Shown: piece after piece, positions 1 through 7,950 of the stretch | How positions within the stretch are numbered: the first letter of the stretch is position 1 | Layout of the letters: each line of letters begins with the position of its first letter | Assembly: GCF_937898925.1 (NCBI RefSeq) | Contig: NZ_CALDKF010000007.1 | Span: forward strand, 1-46,822 | Reading direction: 5' to 3' | DNA: 46,822 nucleotides | Source: an uncultured Methanobrevibacter sp. | Lineage (GTDB): Archaea; Methanobacteriota; Methanobacteria; Methanobacteriales; Methanobacteriaceae | The notes under the pieces: model-generated | What the model was told of the DNA's origin: nothing | The model's database searches: none | What the model saw: the letters and a program-made list of their open reading frames with translations, nothing else | Position numbers and translations under genes: made by a program

Positions 1-13
1 AATTTATATTTTA

Positions 14-160
14 AAATTTAAAATTATTACTTAATATTTAAATAAAACTGATTTTAGTAATAATTATTATTTTATTGCCAAAAATAAGCAATTTAGTATT
101 ACTTTTTTTAGAAATATTTTTATATAGTAAAGTAATAATTATATTATGTAAAGTATTAAA
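14..160 (+). promoter_or_regulatory. nikA upstream operator region (repeat copy A)
   Basis: This stretch aligns almost without gaps to 5840-5985, offset by 5826 bases, at roughly 80% identity by eye. It carries degenerate GTAWTAC palindromes with centres near 27, 60, 99 and 135. The one at 93-105 (TTAGTATTACTTT) is the best preserved. A further half-site-like TTATTACG lies near 182-189. The same motif sits in front of the acetyltransferase/nicotianamine-synthase pair and the P1B ATPase. I infer binding sites for a metal-responsive repressor controlling nikA. The regulator itself is not in the window; NikR or another metalloregulator is possible. Confidence 0.6.
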
Positions 161-276
161 TTAATAACAATTTTACTATTATTATTACGCTTGTTTAATT
201 GGAAATTTTATTTTTAAAATTTTCATTTTTTAAGGTTGTTATTTTAATATTTTATTCTTTAACTTAAGGTGTCTAT

Positions 277-1884
277 ATGGATAAAAAATATATAATTGGT
301 GCGATTATCGCAATAATTCTTGTACTTATTGGTGGTGCCCTTCTTATGGGAGGGGGCACTACTGAAAGAGGACCTGGTGAAATTGTAGTTGCGGCTTACA
401 GTCACGGAGGAGAACCAGAAGCTGGTTTTGATCCAATTGCAGGTTGGAACTATTATGCAGAGCCATTGATTCAAAGTACCTTACTTAAAATGAATACAAA
501 CGGTACTTACTCAAATGATTTGGCTACAGACTATGATATTTCTAGTGACTATAAGAAATATACTGTAAACTTAAGAGACGATGTCAAGTTTACCGATGGT
601 ACACCACTTACTGCTGAAGATGTAGCATTCACATTCAATGCAGCTAAAGAAAGTGGTGCAAGCTTAGATTTATCTGCTTTAAATGAAGCTAAAGCTGTAG
701 ATGATTACACTGTAGAATTTGATTTAAACAAATCCGATTCCACTTTCTTAGATAAATTAGCTTACATCGGTATTGTACCTTCTGACTCATACAACAACGA
801 AACCTATGGTGAAAACCCTGTCGGTTCTGGACCATACAAATTTGTACAATGGGATAAGGGTCAACAAGTAATCTTAGAGAAAAACCCTGATTACTACGGT
901 AAAATGCCTCAAATCGAAAAAATAACCATTCTCTTTGCTCAAAACGAAGCAGCATTCAACTTAGCTAAAAACGGAGAAGCTGATATCGTAGCAGTACCTC
1001 TCGAATATGGTAAAGAAAAGGTTGACGGATACACCATGTACTTGATGGATACCATTGACGTTCGTGGTATTTCATTACCAAGTGTGCCTGACACTGGTGA
1101 ACTATCTCCAGAAGATAACTACACCATTGGTAACAATGTAACTGCAGACATTGCAGTAAGAAAAGCATTGAACTACGGTATTAACAGAACCGCTTTAGCA
1201 GAAGGTGCATTAAATGGATTAGGTGTTCCATCCTACGATGGTATTGCACATCAATTGCCATGGGCTAACCCAGAAGCAGCAATTGAAGACGGTGACGTTG
1301 CATATGCTAACAAAACCTTGGAAGAAGCTGGTTGGGTTGACTCTGACGGTGATGGAATAAGAGAAAAAGATGGTACAAAAGCATCATTTAAAGTATACTA
1401 CTCTGCAAATGCTCCAGAAAGACAAGCATTAGCTTTAGGATTATCAGAACAAGCTAAAGAATTCGGTATTGAAGTTGAACCTGTCGGTGCTGAATGGGAT
1501 GAAATCTATCCAAATCAATACTCTCAAGGAGTTCTCTGGGGATACGGTTCCACAGATCCTTCTGACATGTACGGAGAATACTACAGTTCTTCTGACTTCA
1601 ACCCTGCAAGAGTAAACAACAGTGCTGTAGACGCTCACATGGATGCTGCATTTGCTGAATCCCGTGAAGCTTCATACAAAGATTGGGCTGCAGTATCATG
1701 GGACGGCACCACTGGTATCTCTCCAAAAGGTGATGCAAACTGGTTATGGTTAGGTGAAATCAAATACGGTTACTTTGTAAATGATAGAGTAGACATTTCC
1801 AATGACACTGCTCTCTTACAACCTCACGGAGGAGACTTATTCAGTAACATATACGACTGGACCATGACTAACTCTACTGCATAA
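277..1884 (+). CDS. nikA: ABC transporter substrate-binding protein, nickel/peptide family (SBP family 5)
   Basis: This is a 535-residue extracellular solute-binding protein of the oligopeptide/nickel type. Residues 5-25 form a hydrophobic anchor, followed by a Gly-rich linker and a family-5 binding domain running to the C-terminus. Family-typical segments include a VKFTDGTPLTAEDV-like stretch near residue 105 and a GSGPYKF stretch near 184. The start is the ATG preceded by AAGGTG. It heads a nickel-type importer, with permeases and ATPases downstream after a 375-base gap that contains a hairpin, so the binding protein is probably made in excess. The promoter shares operators with a nicotianamine-synthase homologue, which suggests the ligand is nickel or a nickel-chelator complex. 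A peptide ligand cannot be excluded from sequence alone. Confidence 0.85.
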   Translation: MDKKYIIGAIIAIILVLIGGALLMGGGTTERGPGEIVVAAYSHGGEPEAGFDPIAGWNYYAEPLIQSTLLKMNTNGTYSNDLATDYDISSDYKKYTVNLRDDVKFTDGTPLTAEDVAFTFNAAKESGASLDLSALNEAKAVDDYTVEFDLNKSDSTFLDKLAYIGIVPSDSYNNETYGENPVGSGPYKFVQWDKGQQVILEKNPDYYGKMPQIEKITILFAQNEAAFNLAKNGEADIVAVPLEYGKEKVDGYTMYLMDTIDVRGISLPSVPDTGELSPEDNYTIGNNVTADIAVRKALNYGINRTALAEGALNGLGVPSYDGIAHQLPWANPEAAIEDGDVAYANKTLEEAGWVDSDGDGIREKDGTKASFKVYYSANAPERQALALGLSEQAKEFGIEVEPVGAEWDEIYPNQYSQGVLWGYGSTDPSDMYGEYYSSSDFNPARVNNSAVDAHMDAAFAESREASYKDWAAVSWDGTTGISPKGDANWLWLGEIKYGYFVNDRVDISNDTALLQPHGGDLFSNIYDWTMTNSTA

Positions 1885-1904
1885 AAAATGTATAAATAAT
1901 TGGG

Positions 1905-1937
1905 GTAGGAAAAGTTTTCTAAAAAACTTTTTTCTAC
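1905..1937 (+). terminator. hairpin after nikA
   Basis: GTAG and GAAAAGTTTT pair with AAAACTTTTTTC and CTAC around a short loop, and a T-rich run follows. It lies 20 bases after the nikA stop and before the permease genes. It probably ends or attenuates transcription, giving more nikA message than nikBCDE, or protects the nikA 3' end. Confidence 0.6.
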
Positions 1938-2247
1938 TTCCTTCTAATTTTTTTAAGTTTTTTATTTAAATAAAGAATTAGTTTCCTTTTAACTTTCAAT
2001 AAAAGAAAATTTTATAGATATATTTATATTTGAATTATAGTTTTCATATTCAGATTCCAATTTTTATATTTGGATTATAATTTCTAAAAATATCGTTTAT
2101 TTAAGCTTTTTTAATGCATTAAGGAAAGAACGAGTAAATCGTATTTTTTGAGTATGTTTATTGATTTTATTTTATTATGAGTTTAGAGTTATTCTTATTA
2201 TTAGATTTTCAAATTTAATTGTTCACTATGTGTAAATTTTAATTATG
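1938..2247 (+). promoter_or_regulatory. nikA-nikB intergenic region with direct repeat
   Basis: The stretch is AT-rich and without a gene. Positions 2023-2040 and 2063-2080 are near-identical 18-base direct repeats (TTTATATTTGAATTATAG and TTTATATTTGGATTATAA) spaced 40 bases apart. No GTAWTAC operator is visible here, so any separate nikB promoter would be regulated differently or through read-through from nikA. Confidence 0.35.
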
Positions 2248-2259
2248 GGAGGTTATTTT

Positions 2260-3252
2260 TTGTTAGATAAACAGAAAATACTTAAATTTCTAGGATATAA
2301 ACTTGTCCGTTTTGCTATATTATTAGTTGTTGTAATATTATTAAGTTTTATATTAATTGACATGTCTCCTATCAATCCAGTGAATGCTTATATTTCCAAT
2401 ATGGTTGCCAGTCCTGAAAAAATTGCTCAATTGGAAGCTTATTGGGGTGTAAATCAACCGATCACTGAAAAGCTATTGAATTGGTTAGGAAATATTATCG
2501 TTGGTGATTTTGGAACTTCTTTAATTTATAGGACTCCAGTATTGCATGTTATTGGTGAAAAGTTCACTGCATCATTAATTTTGATGTTAACCTCTTGGGT
2601 GATTTCCGGTGTATTAGGTTTTGCTTTAGGTGTTCTTGCAGGATTTAAAAGAGACACTTGGGTAGACAAGGCAGTGAAAGTCTATTGTTACATATTGCAA
2701 TCTGCCCCTACATTTTGGATTGCTTTGCTTGTTGTAATGGTATTCAGTGTTTATTTAGGACTATTCCCTGTAAGCGGGGGAGTGCCGATTGGTGCATTGA
2801 GCCAAGATGTTTCATTCTGGGATTGGTTAAGGCATTTGATTTTGCCGGCATTCACTTTGAGCATTTTAGGTGTTGCATCAATTGCATTGTATACTCGTGA
2901 CAAGCTTATTGAAGTCATGTCAACTGATTATTTCCTTTTTGCTAAGGCAAGAGGGGAAGACGGATGGACTTTGATTAAAAGGCATGGTATAAGAAATATT
3001 CTTTTGCCTGCTATCACATTGCAATTCTTATCCTTCAGCGAATTGTTTGGTGGAACCGTTCTTGTTGAACAGGTTTTCATGTATCCTGGAATCGGTCAGG
3101 CGGCGGTTTCTGCAGGTTTGAGAAGTGATGTTCCACTATTGTTGGGTATTGTTATATTCAGTGCAATATTCGTTTATTGTGGAAATTTAATTGCAGATAT
3201 CCTTTATAACTTTGTAGATCCAAGAATCAGGGAAGGTGAGGAAAATGGATGA
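2260..3252 (+). CDS. nikB: nickel/peptide ABC transporter permease 1
   Basis: This is a polytopic inner permease of the binding-protein-dependent transport family (DppB/NikB). An N-terminal helix near residues 14-35 is followed by an external loop and five helices. The cytoplasmic coupling segment is near residues 230-245, where an EAA-like KARGEDGWTLIKRHGIRN stretch is visible. I chose the TTG at 2260, because GGAGGT at 2248-2253 sits six bases before it. An in-frame ATG at 2245 overlaps that ribosome-binding site and is unlikely to be used. With this start the protein has 330 residues, normal for the family. Its end overlaps nikC by eight bases, so the two are translationally coupled. Confidence 0.85.
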   Translation: MLDKQKILKFLGYKLVRFAILLVVVILLSFILIDMSPINPVNAYISNMVASPEKIAQLEAYWGVNQPITEKLLNWLGNIIVGDFGTSLIYRTPVLHVIGEKFTASLILMLTSWVISGVLGFALGVLAGFKRDTWVDKAVKVYCYILQSAPTFWIALLVVMVFSVYLGLFPVSGGVPIGALSQDVSFWDWLRHLILPAFTLSILGVASIALYTRDKLIEVMSTDYFLFAKARGEDGWTLIKRHGIRNILLPAITLQFLSFSELFGGTVLVEQVFMYPGIGQAAVSAGLRSDVPLLLGIVIFSAIFVYCGNLIADILYNFVDPRIREGEENG

Positions 3253-4105
3253 GTCAGTGGGTAAAGTGAATAAGTTTGATGTTTTAGGCAACATGAATTT
3301 AAGGACCAAAACATTGCTTGCAATAGGTTTGTCCGCTTTCATCTTGATTTTGGTTGTTGTTATCAGTTTCTTCATTGACCCAAAAAGCATCACAACCAAT
3401 TGGACCATGATGAATCAGCCTCCTTCCTTGGAGCATATCTTCGGTACAGATTGGTTAGGTAGGGACATGTTTATCCGTACCTTAAAAGGTTTAGGATTAA
3501 GTGTTCAAATAGGATTCTTCGCTTCCATTTTAAGCAGTATCATTGCTGTTGCCTTAGCGTTCTTATCAAGTTTCAATAAGCATTTGGACAGTTTTGTTTC
3601 ATGGTTGATAGATGTATTCCTATCCATTCCACACATCTTGCTTATTATCCTTATCTCCATTGCTTTAGGTGGAGGTGCTTTCGGTGTATTGATTGGTGTT
3701 GCATTCACTCACTGGACATCCCTTGCAAGAGTGCTTAGAGCTGAGATAAAACGTATTAAGACTTCAGAATTCGTTACAATTTCAGAAAAATTAGGACAAT
3801 CCAAGTTTTGGATTGCAAGAAAACAGATCTTGCCTTTGGTAATCACTCAAGTGATTGTAGGCACAATCTTGATTTTCCCTCATGCGATTATGCACGAGGC
3901 AAGTGTAACATTTTTAGGTTTCGGATTATCTCCTCATGAGCCTGCTATTGGTATTATCTTGTCTGAATCCATGAAATATCTTGCAACTGGTAATTGGTGG
4001 TTAGCTTTATTCCCTGGTTTGGCATTATTGATTCTTGTATTACTGTTTGATATTGCAGGAGAAAACATTAAGAAGATGCTTGACCCAGCAAGTGCAAATG
4101 ATTAG
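3245..4105 (+). CDS. nikC: nickel/peptide ABC transporter permease 2
   Basis: This is the second permease (DppC/NikC type, about 286 residues). One N-terminal helix is followed by a periplasmic-side stretch with the family signature HIFGTDWLGRDMF near residues 60-72, then five helices. An EAA-like coupling loop lies near residues 175-195. The ATG at 3245 follows GGTGAGG and overlaps the nikB stop; a GTG at 3236 is less likely. It should pair with the preceding permease to form the membrane channel, driven by the two ATPases encoded immediately downstream. Confidence 0.87.
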   Translation: MDESVGKVNKFDVLGNMNLRTKTLLAIGLSAFILILVVVISFFIDPKSITTNWTMMNQPPSLEHIFGTDWLGRDMFIRTLKGLGLSVQIGFFASILSSIIAVALAFLSSFNKHLDSFVSWLIDVFLSIPHILLIILISIALGGGAFGVLIGVAFTHWTSLARVLRAEIKRIKTSEFVTISEKLGQSKFWIARKQILPLVITQVIVGTILIFPHAIMHEASVTFLGFGLSPHEPAIGIILSESMKYLATGNWWLALFPGLALLILVLLFDIAGENIKKMLDPASAND

Positions 4106-4113
4106 GTGATAAT

Positions 4114-5058
4114 ATGAGTGATTTAATTAATGTTTCAAATATTTCCATTTCATTTACCCAATATGTTCAAGGATTGAATCAGAGGGAATTGAAGGTTATC
4201 ACTGATTTGACTTTGGATATTAATGAAGGGGAAATTGTTGCTGTTTTAGGTTCAAGTGGTTCTGGAAAGAGTTTGCTTGCACATGCAATACTTGGTATCT
4301 TGCCTCATAATGCTAACTTATCAGGTAATATGGTCTATAAAGGGGATGTTTTAACAGAGGAACTCAAAAAGGAATTGCGTGGAAAGGAAATTGCATTGAT
4401 TCCCCAATCCGTTAACTTTTTAGACCCTTTGATGAAGGTTTCAGATCAAGTAATTGGTGAATGTGCTGATGAAGCAGAGGAAAAGGAGAAAAGGGCTAAG
4501 CAAAGAGCTATCTTTGAGAAATACGGCTTGTCTGAGGAAGTGGATGACATGTATCCTTTCCAATTGTCTGGAGGTATGGCAAGAAGGGTTCTTGTATCAA
4601 CAGCTTTGCTTTCAAATCCTAAGCTTGTAATTGCAGATGAACCTACTCCTGGTTTGGATGAAAAGTCTGTAGAGGAAACCTTGAATCATTTAAGACAGAT
4701 GGCAGCAGACAATGTAGGGGTATTATTGATTACTCACGATATTGATGCCGCTTTGAAGGTTGCAAACAGAATAGCAATTTTCTATTCAGGTTATGTTATT
4801 GAGGTTGCCAATGCATCTGATTTCAGTGGAGAGGGAGAGAACTTGCTCCATCCATATACCAAATCCCTATACAAGGCATTGCCTCATAATGGATTTGAAC
4901 TCACAAAAGGGCATCAGCCATTGCATGGTGAGATTCCAGTAGGCTGTCCATATTATGAACGTTGTCCTCATAAGTTGGAGAATTGTGATAAGGAAAGGCC
5001 GTTCTTATTCCCTATTGATGAGAATAAGAGGGTCAGATGTTTTAAATATGAGGGGTAG
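4114..5058 (+). CDS. nikD: nickel/peptide ABC transporter ATP-binding protein 1
   Basis: This is a 314-residue ATPase of the Opp/Nik family. Walker A is GSSGSGKS at 46-53, the signature LSGGM at 151-155 and Walker B LVIADEP at 171-177, with a switch histidine in ITHD. The C-terminal oligopeptide-transporter extension ends in a Cys cluster, CPYYERCPHKLENC, near residue 280. In related ATPases such clusters can hold an Fe-S centre or zinc. It starts nine bases after nikC, behind GGTGATAAT, and should form a heterodimer with the following gene product. Confidence 0.87.
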   Translation: MSDLINVSNISISFTQYVQGLNQRELKVITDLTLDINEGEIVAVLGSSGSGKSLLAHAILGILPHNANLSGNMVYKGDVLTEELKKELRGKEIALIPQSVNFLDPLMKVSDQVIGECADEAEEKEKRAKQRAIFEKYGLSEEVDDMYPFQLSGGMARRVLVSTALLSNPKLVIADEPTPGLDEKSVEETLNHLRQMAADNVGVLLITHDIDAALKVANRIAIFYSGYVIEVANASDFSGEGENLLHPYTKSLYKALPHNGFELTKGHQPLHGEIPVGCPYYERCPHKLENCDKERPFLFPIDENKRVRCFKYEG

Positions 5059-5063
5059 ATTTT

Positions 5064-5684
5064 ATGGAGTTAACTGGTAGAAATATCTCATTCAAATATA
5101 GTTCAGGATCTAGGCAAATCTTGAAGGATGTTGACATAACCATTGACAATAAGAAGATTTTAGGTTTGTTTGGTGATAGTGGAAGCGGTAAGTCAAGCTT
5201 ATGTAAAATCCTTGCTGGACACATCAAAAGATATGAAGGTGAAGTGAAATTGGATGGAAATGAAATCCCTAAAAGCGGTTTTAATCCTGTTCAATTGATT
5301 TATCAGCATCCTGAAAAGGTTATGAATCCTAAATGGAAGATGCACGAGGTTCTTGAGGAATCTTGGGATGTTCCTGATAGTTTGCTTGAGGACTTTGGTA
5401 TTCAAAAGTCCTGGCTAAACAGATGGCCTGCAGAGCTTTCCGGTGGGGAATTGCAAAGATTCTCAGTTTTAAGGTCTTTGAATCCAAACACTAAATTCTT
5501 AATAGCTGATGAAATGACTACAATGCTTGATGCAATTACCCAAGTGCAGATCTTTGAATCAGTTTTGAAGATTGTCAAGGAAAGGAATATGGGCTTGCTT
5601 GTTGTTAGCCACGATAGGGATCTGATGGATATTATTTGTGATGAAGTGATATATCTTGATGATATCAATCATGTAGATATCTAA
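5064..5684 (+). CDS. nikE: nickel/peptide ABC transporter ATP-binding protein 2
   Basis: This is a 206-residue ATPase with Walker A GDSGSGKS at 37-44, signature LSGGELQR at 125-132 and Walker B FLIADE at 145-150. It is short for the family because the C-terminal oligopeptide-transporter extension present in the upstream ATPase is missing. The residues after Walker B read MTTMLD rather than the usual PTSALD, but the catalytic Glu and D-loop Asp are kept. It is the last gene of the nik operon, five bases after its partner, and is followed by a clear hairpin terminator. Confidence 0.86.
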   Translation: MELTGRNISFKYSSGSRQILKDVDITIDNKKILGLFGDSGSGKSSLCKILAGHIKRYEGEVKLDGNEIPKSGFNPVQLIYQHPEKVMNPKWKMHEVLEESWDVPDSLLEDFGIQKSWLNRWPAELSGGELQRFSVLRSLNPNTKFLIADEMTTMLDAITQVQIFESVLKIVKERNMGLLVVSHDRDLMDIICDEVIYLDDINHVDI

Positions 5685-5693
5685 TATTGTCTT

Positions 5694-5721
5694 GAAGATA
5701 TTATTCACATTTAATATCTTC
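5694..5721 (+). terminator. nik operon terminator
   Basis: GAAGATATT (5694-5702) pairs perfectly with AATATCTTC (5713-5721) across a ten-base loop, and a T-rich run follows. It begins ten bases after the last nik stop codon. Confidence 0.65.
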
Positions 5722-5813
5722 TCTATTTTTTATTTCAATATTTATTTTTTATTTTTTAAATCTTAATTTTTTATTTAAATTATAGTATTATTTTATCATT
5801 TTTTGCTTATTTT

Positions 5814-6016
5814 GTAATAATTGAGAGTAATACTTTTTAAAATTAAAAATTATTACTTAATATATAAGTAAAATTGATTTTAGTAATAATTATTACTTAT
5901 TTACCTAAAATAAGCTATTTGGTATTACTTTTTTTAGAAATATTTTTATATATTAAATCATAATTATTAAATATAAAGTATTAATATAATATTTTTTTCA
6001 TAATAAGTATTACTTT
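5814..6016 (+). promoter_or_regulatory. operator region before the acetyltransferase/synthase pair (repeat copy B)
   Basis: 5840-5985 is the second copy of the sequence in front of nikA. GTAWTAC-type palindromes or half-sites are centred near 5817, 5830 (AGTAATACTTTTT), 5853, 5886, 5925 (GGTATTACTTTTT) and 6010 (AAGTATTACTTTTT). Copy B keeps the palindrome better than copy A and adds sites on both sides. I infer co-regulation of the downstream genes with the nik operon. The rest of 5722-6086 is featureless AT-rich DNA. Confidence 0.6.
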
Positions 6017-6086
6017 TTGATTTTTTATTTTTTTAATTTACTTATGAATTATATTAATTATTCTTAAAAATGATTAAAGTGATCAA

Positions 6087-6605
6087 ATGAATTTTACCAT
6101 AAAGCAATTGTCTGATGATTGTGATACAAAGATTAGGGTGAGGAATTTCCTGTTTTCCCAAATAAGGTCTGAATATGGCTATGGTTACATTCCATCTTGG
6201 CATAAGGACATAATAGATTTGAACAAGTATTATATAGATTGCAAGAAAAACAGTCTGTTTTATGTTGAGGATAGTGGTAATGGAAGAATCATTGCTACCA
6301 TAGCGGTTAGGCAGTATGATAAGAACTTTATGGAATTTCAGGACTTATACTCTAAGGAATCCACAGCAAGCATTTGGAGACTTTTTGTAGATAAGTATTA
6401 TAGGCGTTGTGGATTGGCTACACAGTTGTATAATGTTGTTGAAGAGTTCTGCTGTGAAAATAACTTCAATGAGATTTACTTGCATACCCATAAGAATCTT
6501 GAAGCAGGATTTAGCTTTTGGAAAAAAGTGGGATTCAATATAACTTGGGATACAAATAATGAGCTTCAGACAGTCCATATGGTAAAGAATTTATCAAGTA
6601 AATAA
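6087..6605 (+). CDS. GNAT-family N-acetyltransferase
   Basis: This is a 172-residue single-domain acetyltransferase of the GNAT fold. The acetyl-CoA binding segment is recognisable as RLFVDKYYRRCGLATQL, around residues 97-113, followed by the helix and the conserved GFSFWKKVGF strand-helix near 140-150. The substrate cannot be read from the sequence. It lies behind a copy of the nikA promoter and 147 bases before a nicotianamine-synthase homologue, so N-acetylation of a metallophore, its precursor or a competing amine is a reasonable inference. A general polyamine or ribosomal-protein acetyltransferase is the alternative. Confidence 0.8.
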   Translation: MNFTIKQLSDDCDTKIRVRNFLFSQIRSEYGYGYIPSWHKDIIDLNKYYIDCKKNSLFYVEDSGNGRIIATIAVRQYDKNFMEFQDLYSKESTASIWRLFVDKYYRRCGLATQLYNVVEEFCCENNFNEIYLHTHKNLEAGFSFWKKVGFNITWDTNNELQTVHMVKNLSSK

Positions 6606-6752
6606 AATTTATTTTATTAATTTTAATTTAAAATTTATATATTCTTTAATATAAAGTATATATTAAATTTAATTTTACATTTTTTTTATATAAAATTAAA
6701 AAATAAACTTAGGGATAAAAATATTTTTTTTAAAGACTTTTTGTGTGATAAA

Positions 6753-7574
6753 ATGAGTTGCTATAAATATTGGGGAACAATTGAAGAGATTGCAAATAAG
6801 CTTTCAAGCTATGGAGACCTCGATAGCGAGGGTATTTCTGCATTGGACGGTACTGATATTGAAGAGATTACAAAGATCTTGGATGAAATTGAAGTAATTG
6901 CTCATGATAAAGAAATAGATTTTGATTCTGCAAAGCATATCCTTGATGATGAGAAAATGAATAAGGCATTGCAGTTGATTCGTAAGTTCTATGTTTATAT
7001 CGGTGCAAGATTGGAACGTGAAAATGCTATGAAAATATTGGAATCTGATGATCCTAAAGCTGTTTTGGATTCATTCCATTTTTATGACAGATACATTGGA
7101 CTAATAGAAAATGAAAGGCAATTGGCCAAGTTCAATGAGAAGAAGACTTTCGTATTCTTAGGTAGCGGACCTCTTCCATTAACATTAATCATGTTCCGTA
7201 TGGTCACTGGCTGTAAATGTATTGGAATTGAACAATTTGAAGAAGTTGCAGAATTGTCCAGAAAAGTCTTGAAAAGATTAGACCTTGATGATGGAATTGA
7301 AATAATTACAGGGGATGAAAAGACCATTGCTGATTTGGATTATGACATCTTGATGATTGCAGCATTTGCAGAACCTAAAGACAGAGTGTTCGCTAATGTT
7401 TGGGATGTTGTTGATGAGAAGACTCCTGTTCTTTACAGAACCTATACTGGTATGAGGGCTATTCTTTACTCTCCAGTAACTGAAAAGGATACCAGAGGAT
7501 TCCATCAGGAAGTCATGTTGCTTCCTAAAGGAAAGACAAACAACACTTCTGTATTAATTAGAAAGATTAGTTAA
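6753..7574 (+). CDS. nicotianamine synthase-like protein
   Basis: This 273-residue protein resembles the nicotianamine synthase family, including the archaeal enzyme known from Methanothermobacter. Such enzymes join aminobutyrate units from S-adenosylmethionine, in archaea onto glutamate, to give a metal-chelating opine-like product. An all-helical N-terminal half of about 125 residues is followed by a Rossmann SAM domain with the family-typical GSGPLPLT at 137-144 and an acidic GIEQF loop near 160. A conserved RTYTGMRAILYSP stretch follows near residue 229. I prefer the ATG at 6753 after GTGATAAA to the TTG twelve bases upstream. Position beside a nickel-type importer and shared operators argue for a nickel metallophore. 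No CntM-like dehydrogenase or CntK-like racemase is present in the window. Confidence 0.85.
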   Translation: MSCYKYWGTIEEIANKLSSYGDLDSEGISALDGTDIEEITKILDEIEVIAHDKEIDFDSAKHILDDEKMNKALQLIRKFYVYIGARLERENAMKILESDDPKAVLDSFHFYDRYIGLIENERQLAKFNEKKTFVFLGSGPLPLTLIMFRMVTGCKCIGIEQFEEVAELSRKVLKRLDLDDGIEIITGDEKTIADLDYDILMIAAFAEPKDRVFANVWDVVDEKTPVLYRTYTGMRAILYSPVTEKDTRGFHQEVMLLPKGKTNNTSVLIRKIS

Positions 7575-7709
7575 TTAAATATTAATTAAATTTCTATTCT
7601 TTTTTTATTTCTTTCGTTTTTTTATTTTTACAAGTCTCCTTTTTTTCTATTTTTATTTAATTTCCATATTAATTACTTTCTTTTTAATTAATTTTTTTAA
7701 AATTTATTT

Positions 7710-7900
7710 AAAAGTAATACTTTTTATACAAAAATAGGCAAAAAAGTAATACTATTTCCATATTTTTTTACAAATTTTTCTAAAAGTAATACTTTTTACC
7801 CAAAAAACTACAAAAAAGTAATAACATTTATATAATCTATTGCATATATTATTATTAGTAATACTAAATATACAAAAATCTTAAAAAAAGTAATACTTTT
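7710..7900 (+). promoter_or_regulatory. six-copy operator array before the P1B ATPase
   Basis: Six copies of AAAAGTA(A)TACTTTT or close variants start at 7710, 7742, 7782, 7814, 7855 (TTAGTAATACTAA) and 7886. Their centres are spaced 32, 40, 32, 40 and 32 bases, so the array is three tandem ~72-bp units, each carrying a pair of sites. Copies 1, 3 and 6 are perfect; 2 and 4 are degenerate on the right arm. The spacings are near whole helical turns, which would place bound proteins on similar faces. The last copy is 50 bases before the start codon. Confidence 0.7.
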
Positions 7901-7950
7901 TAAAATTACGATAAATTTTAATGAAATTATTATAAAAGAAGGTGTCTATA

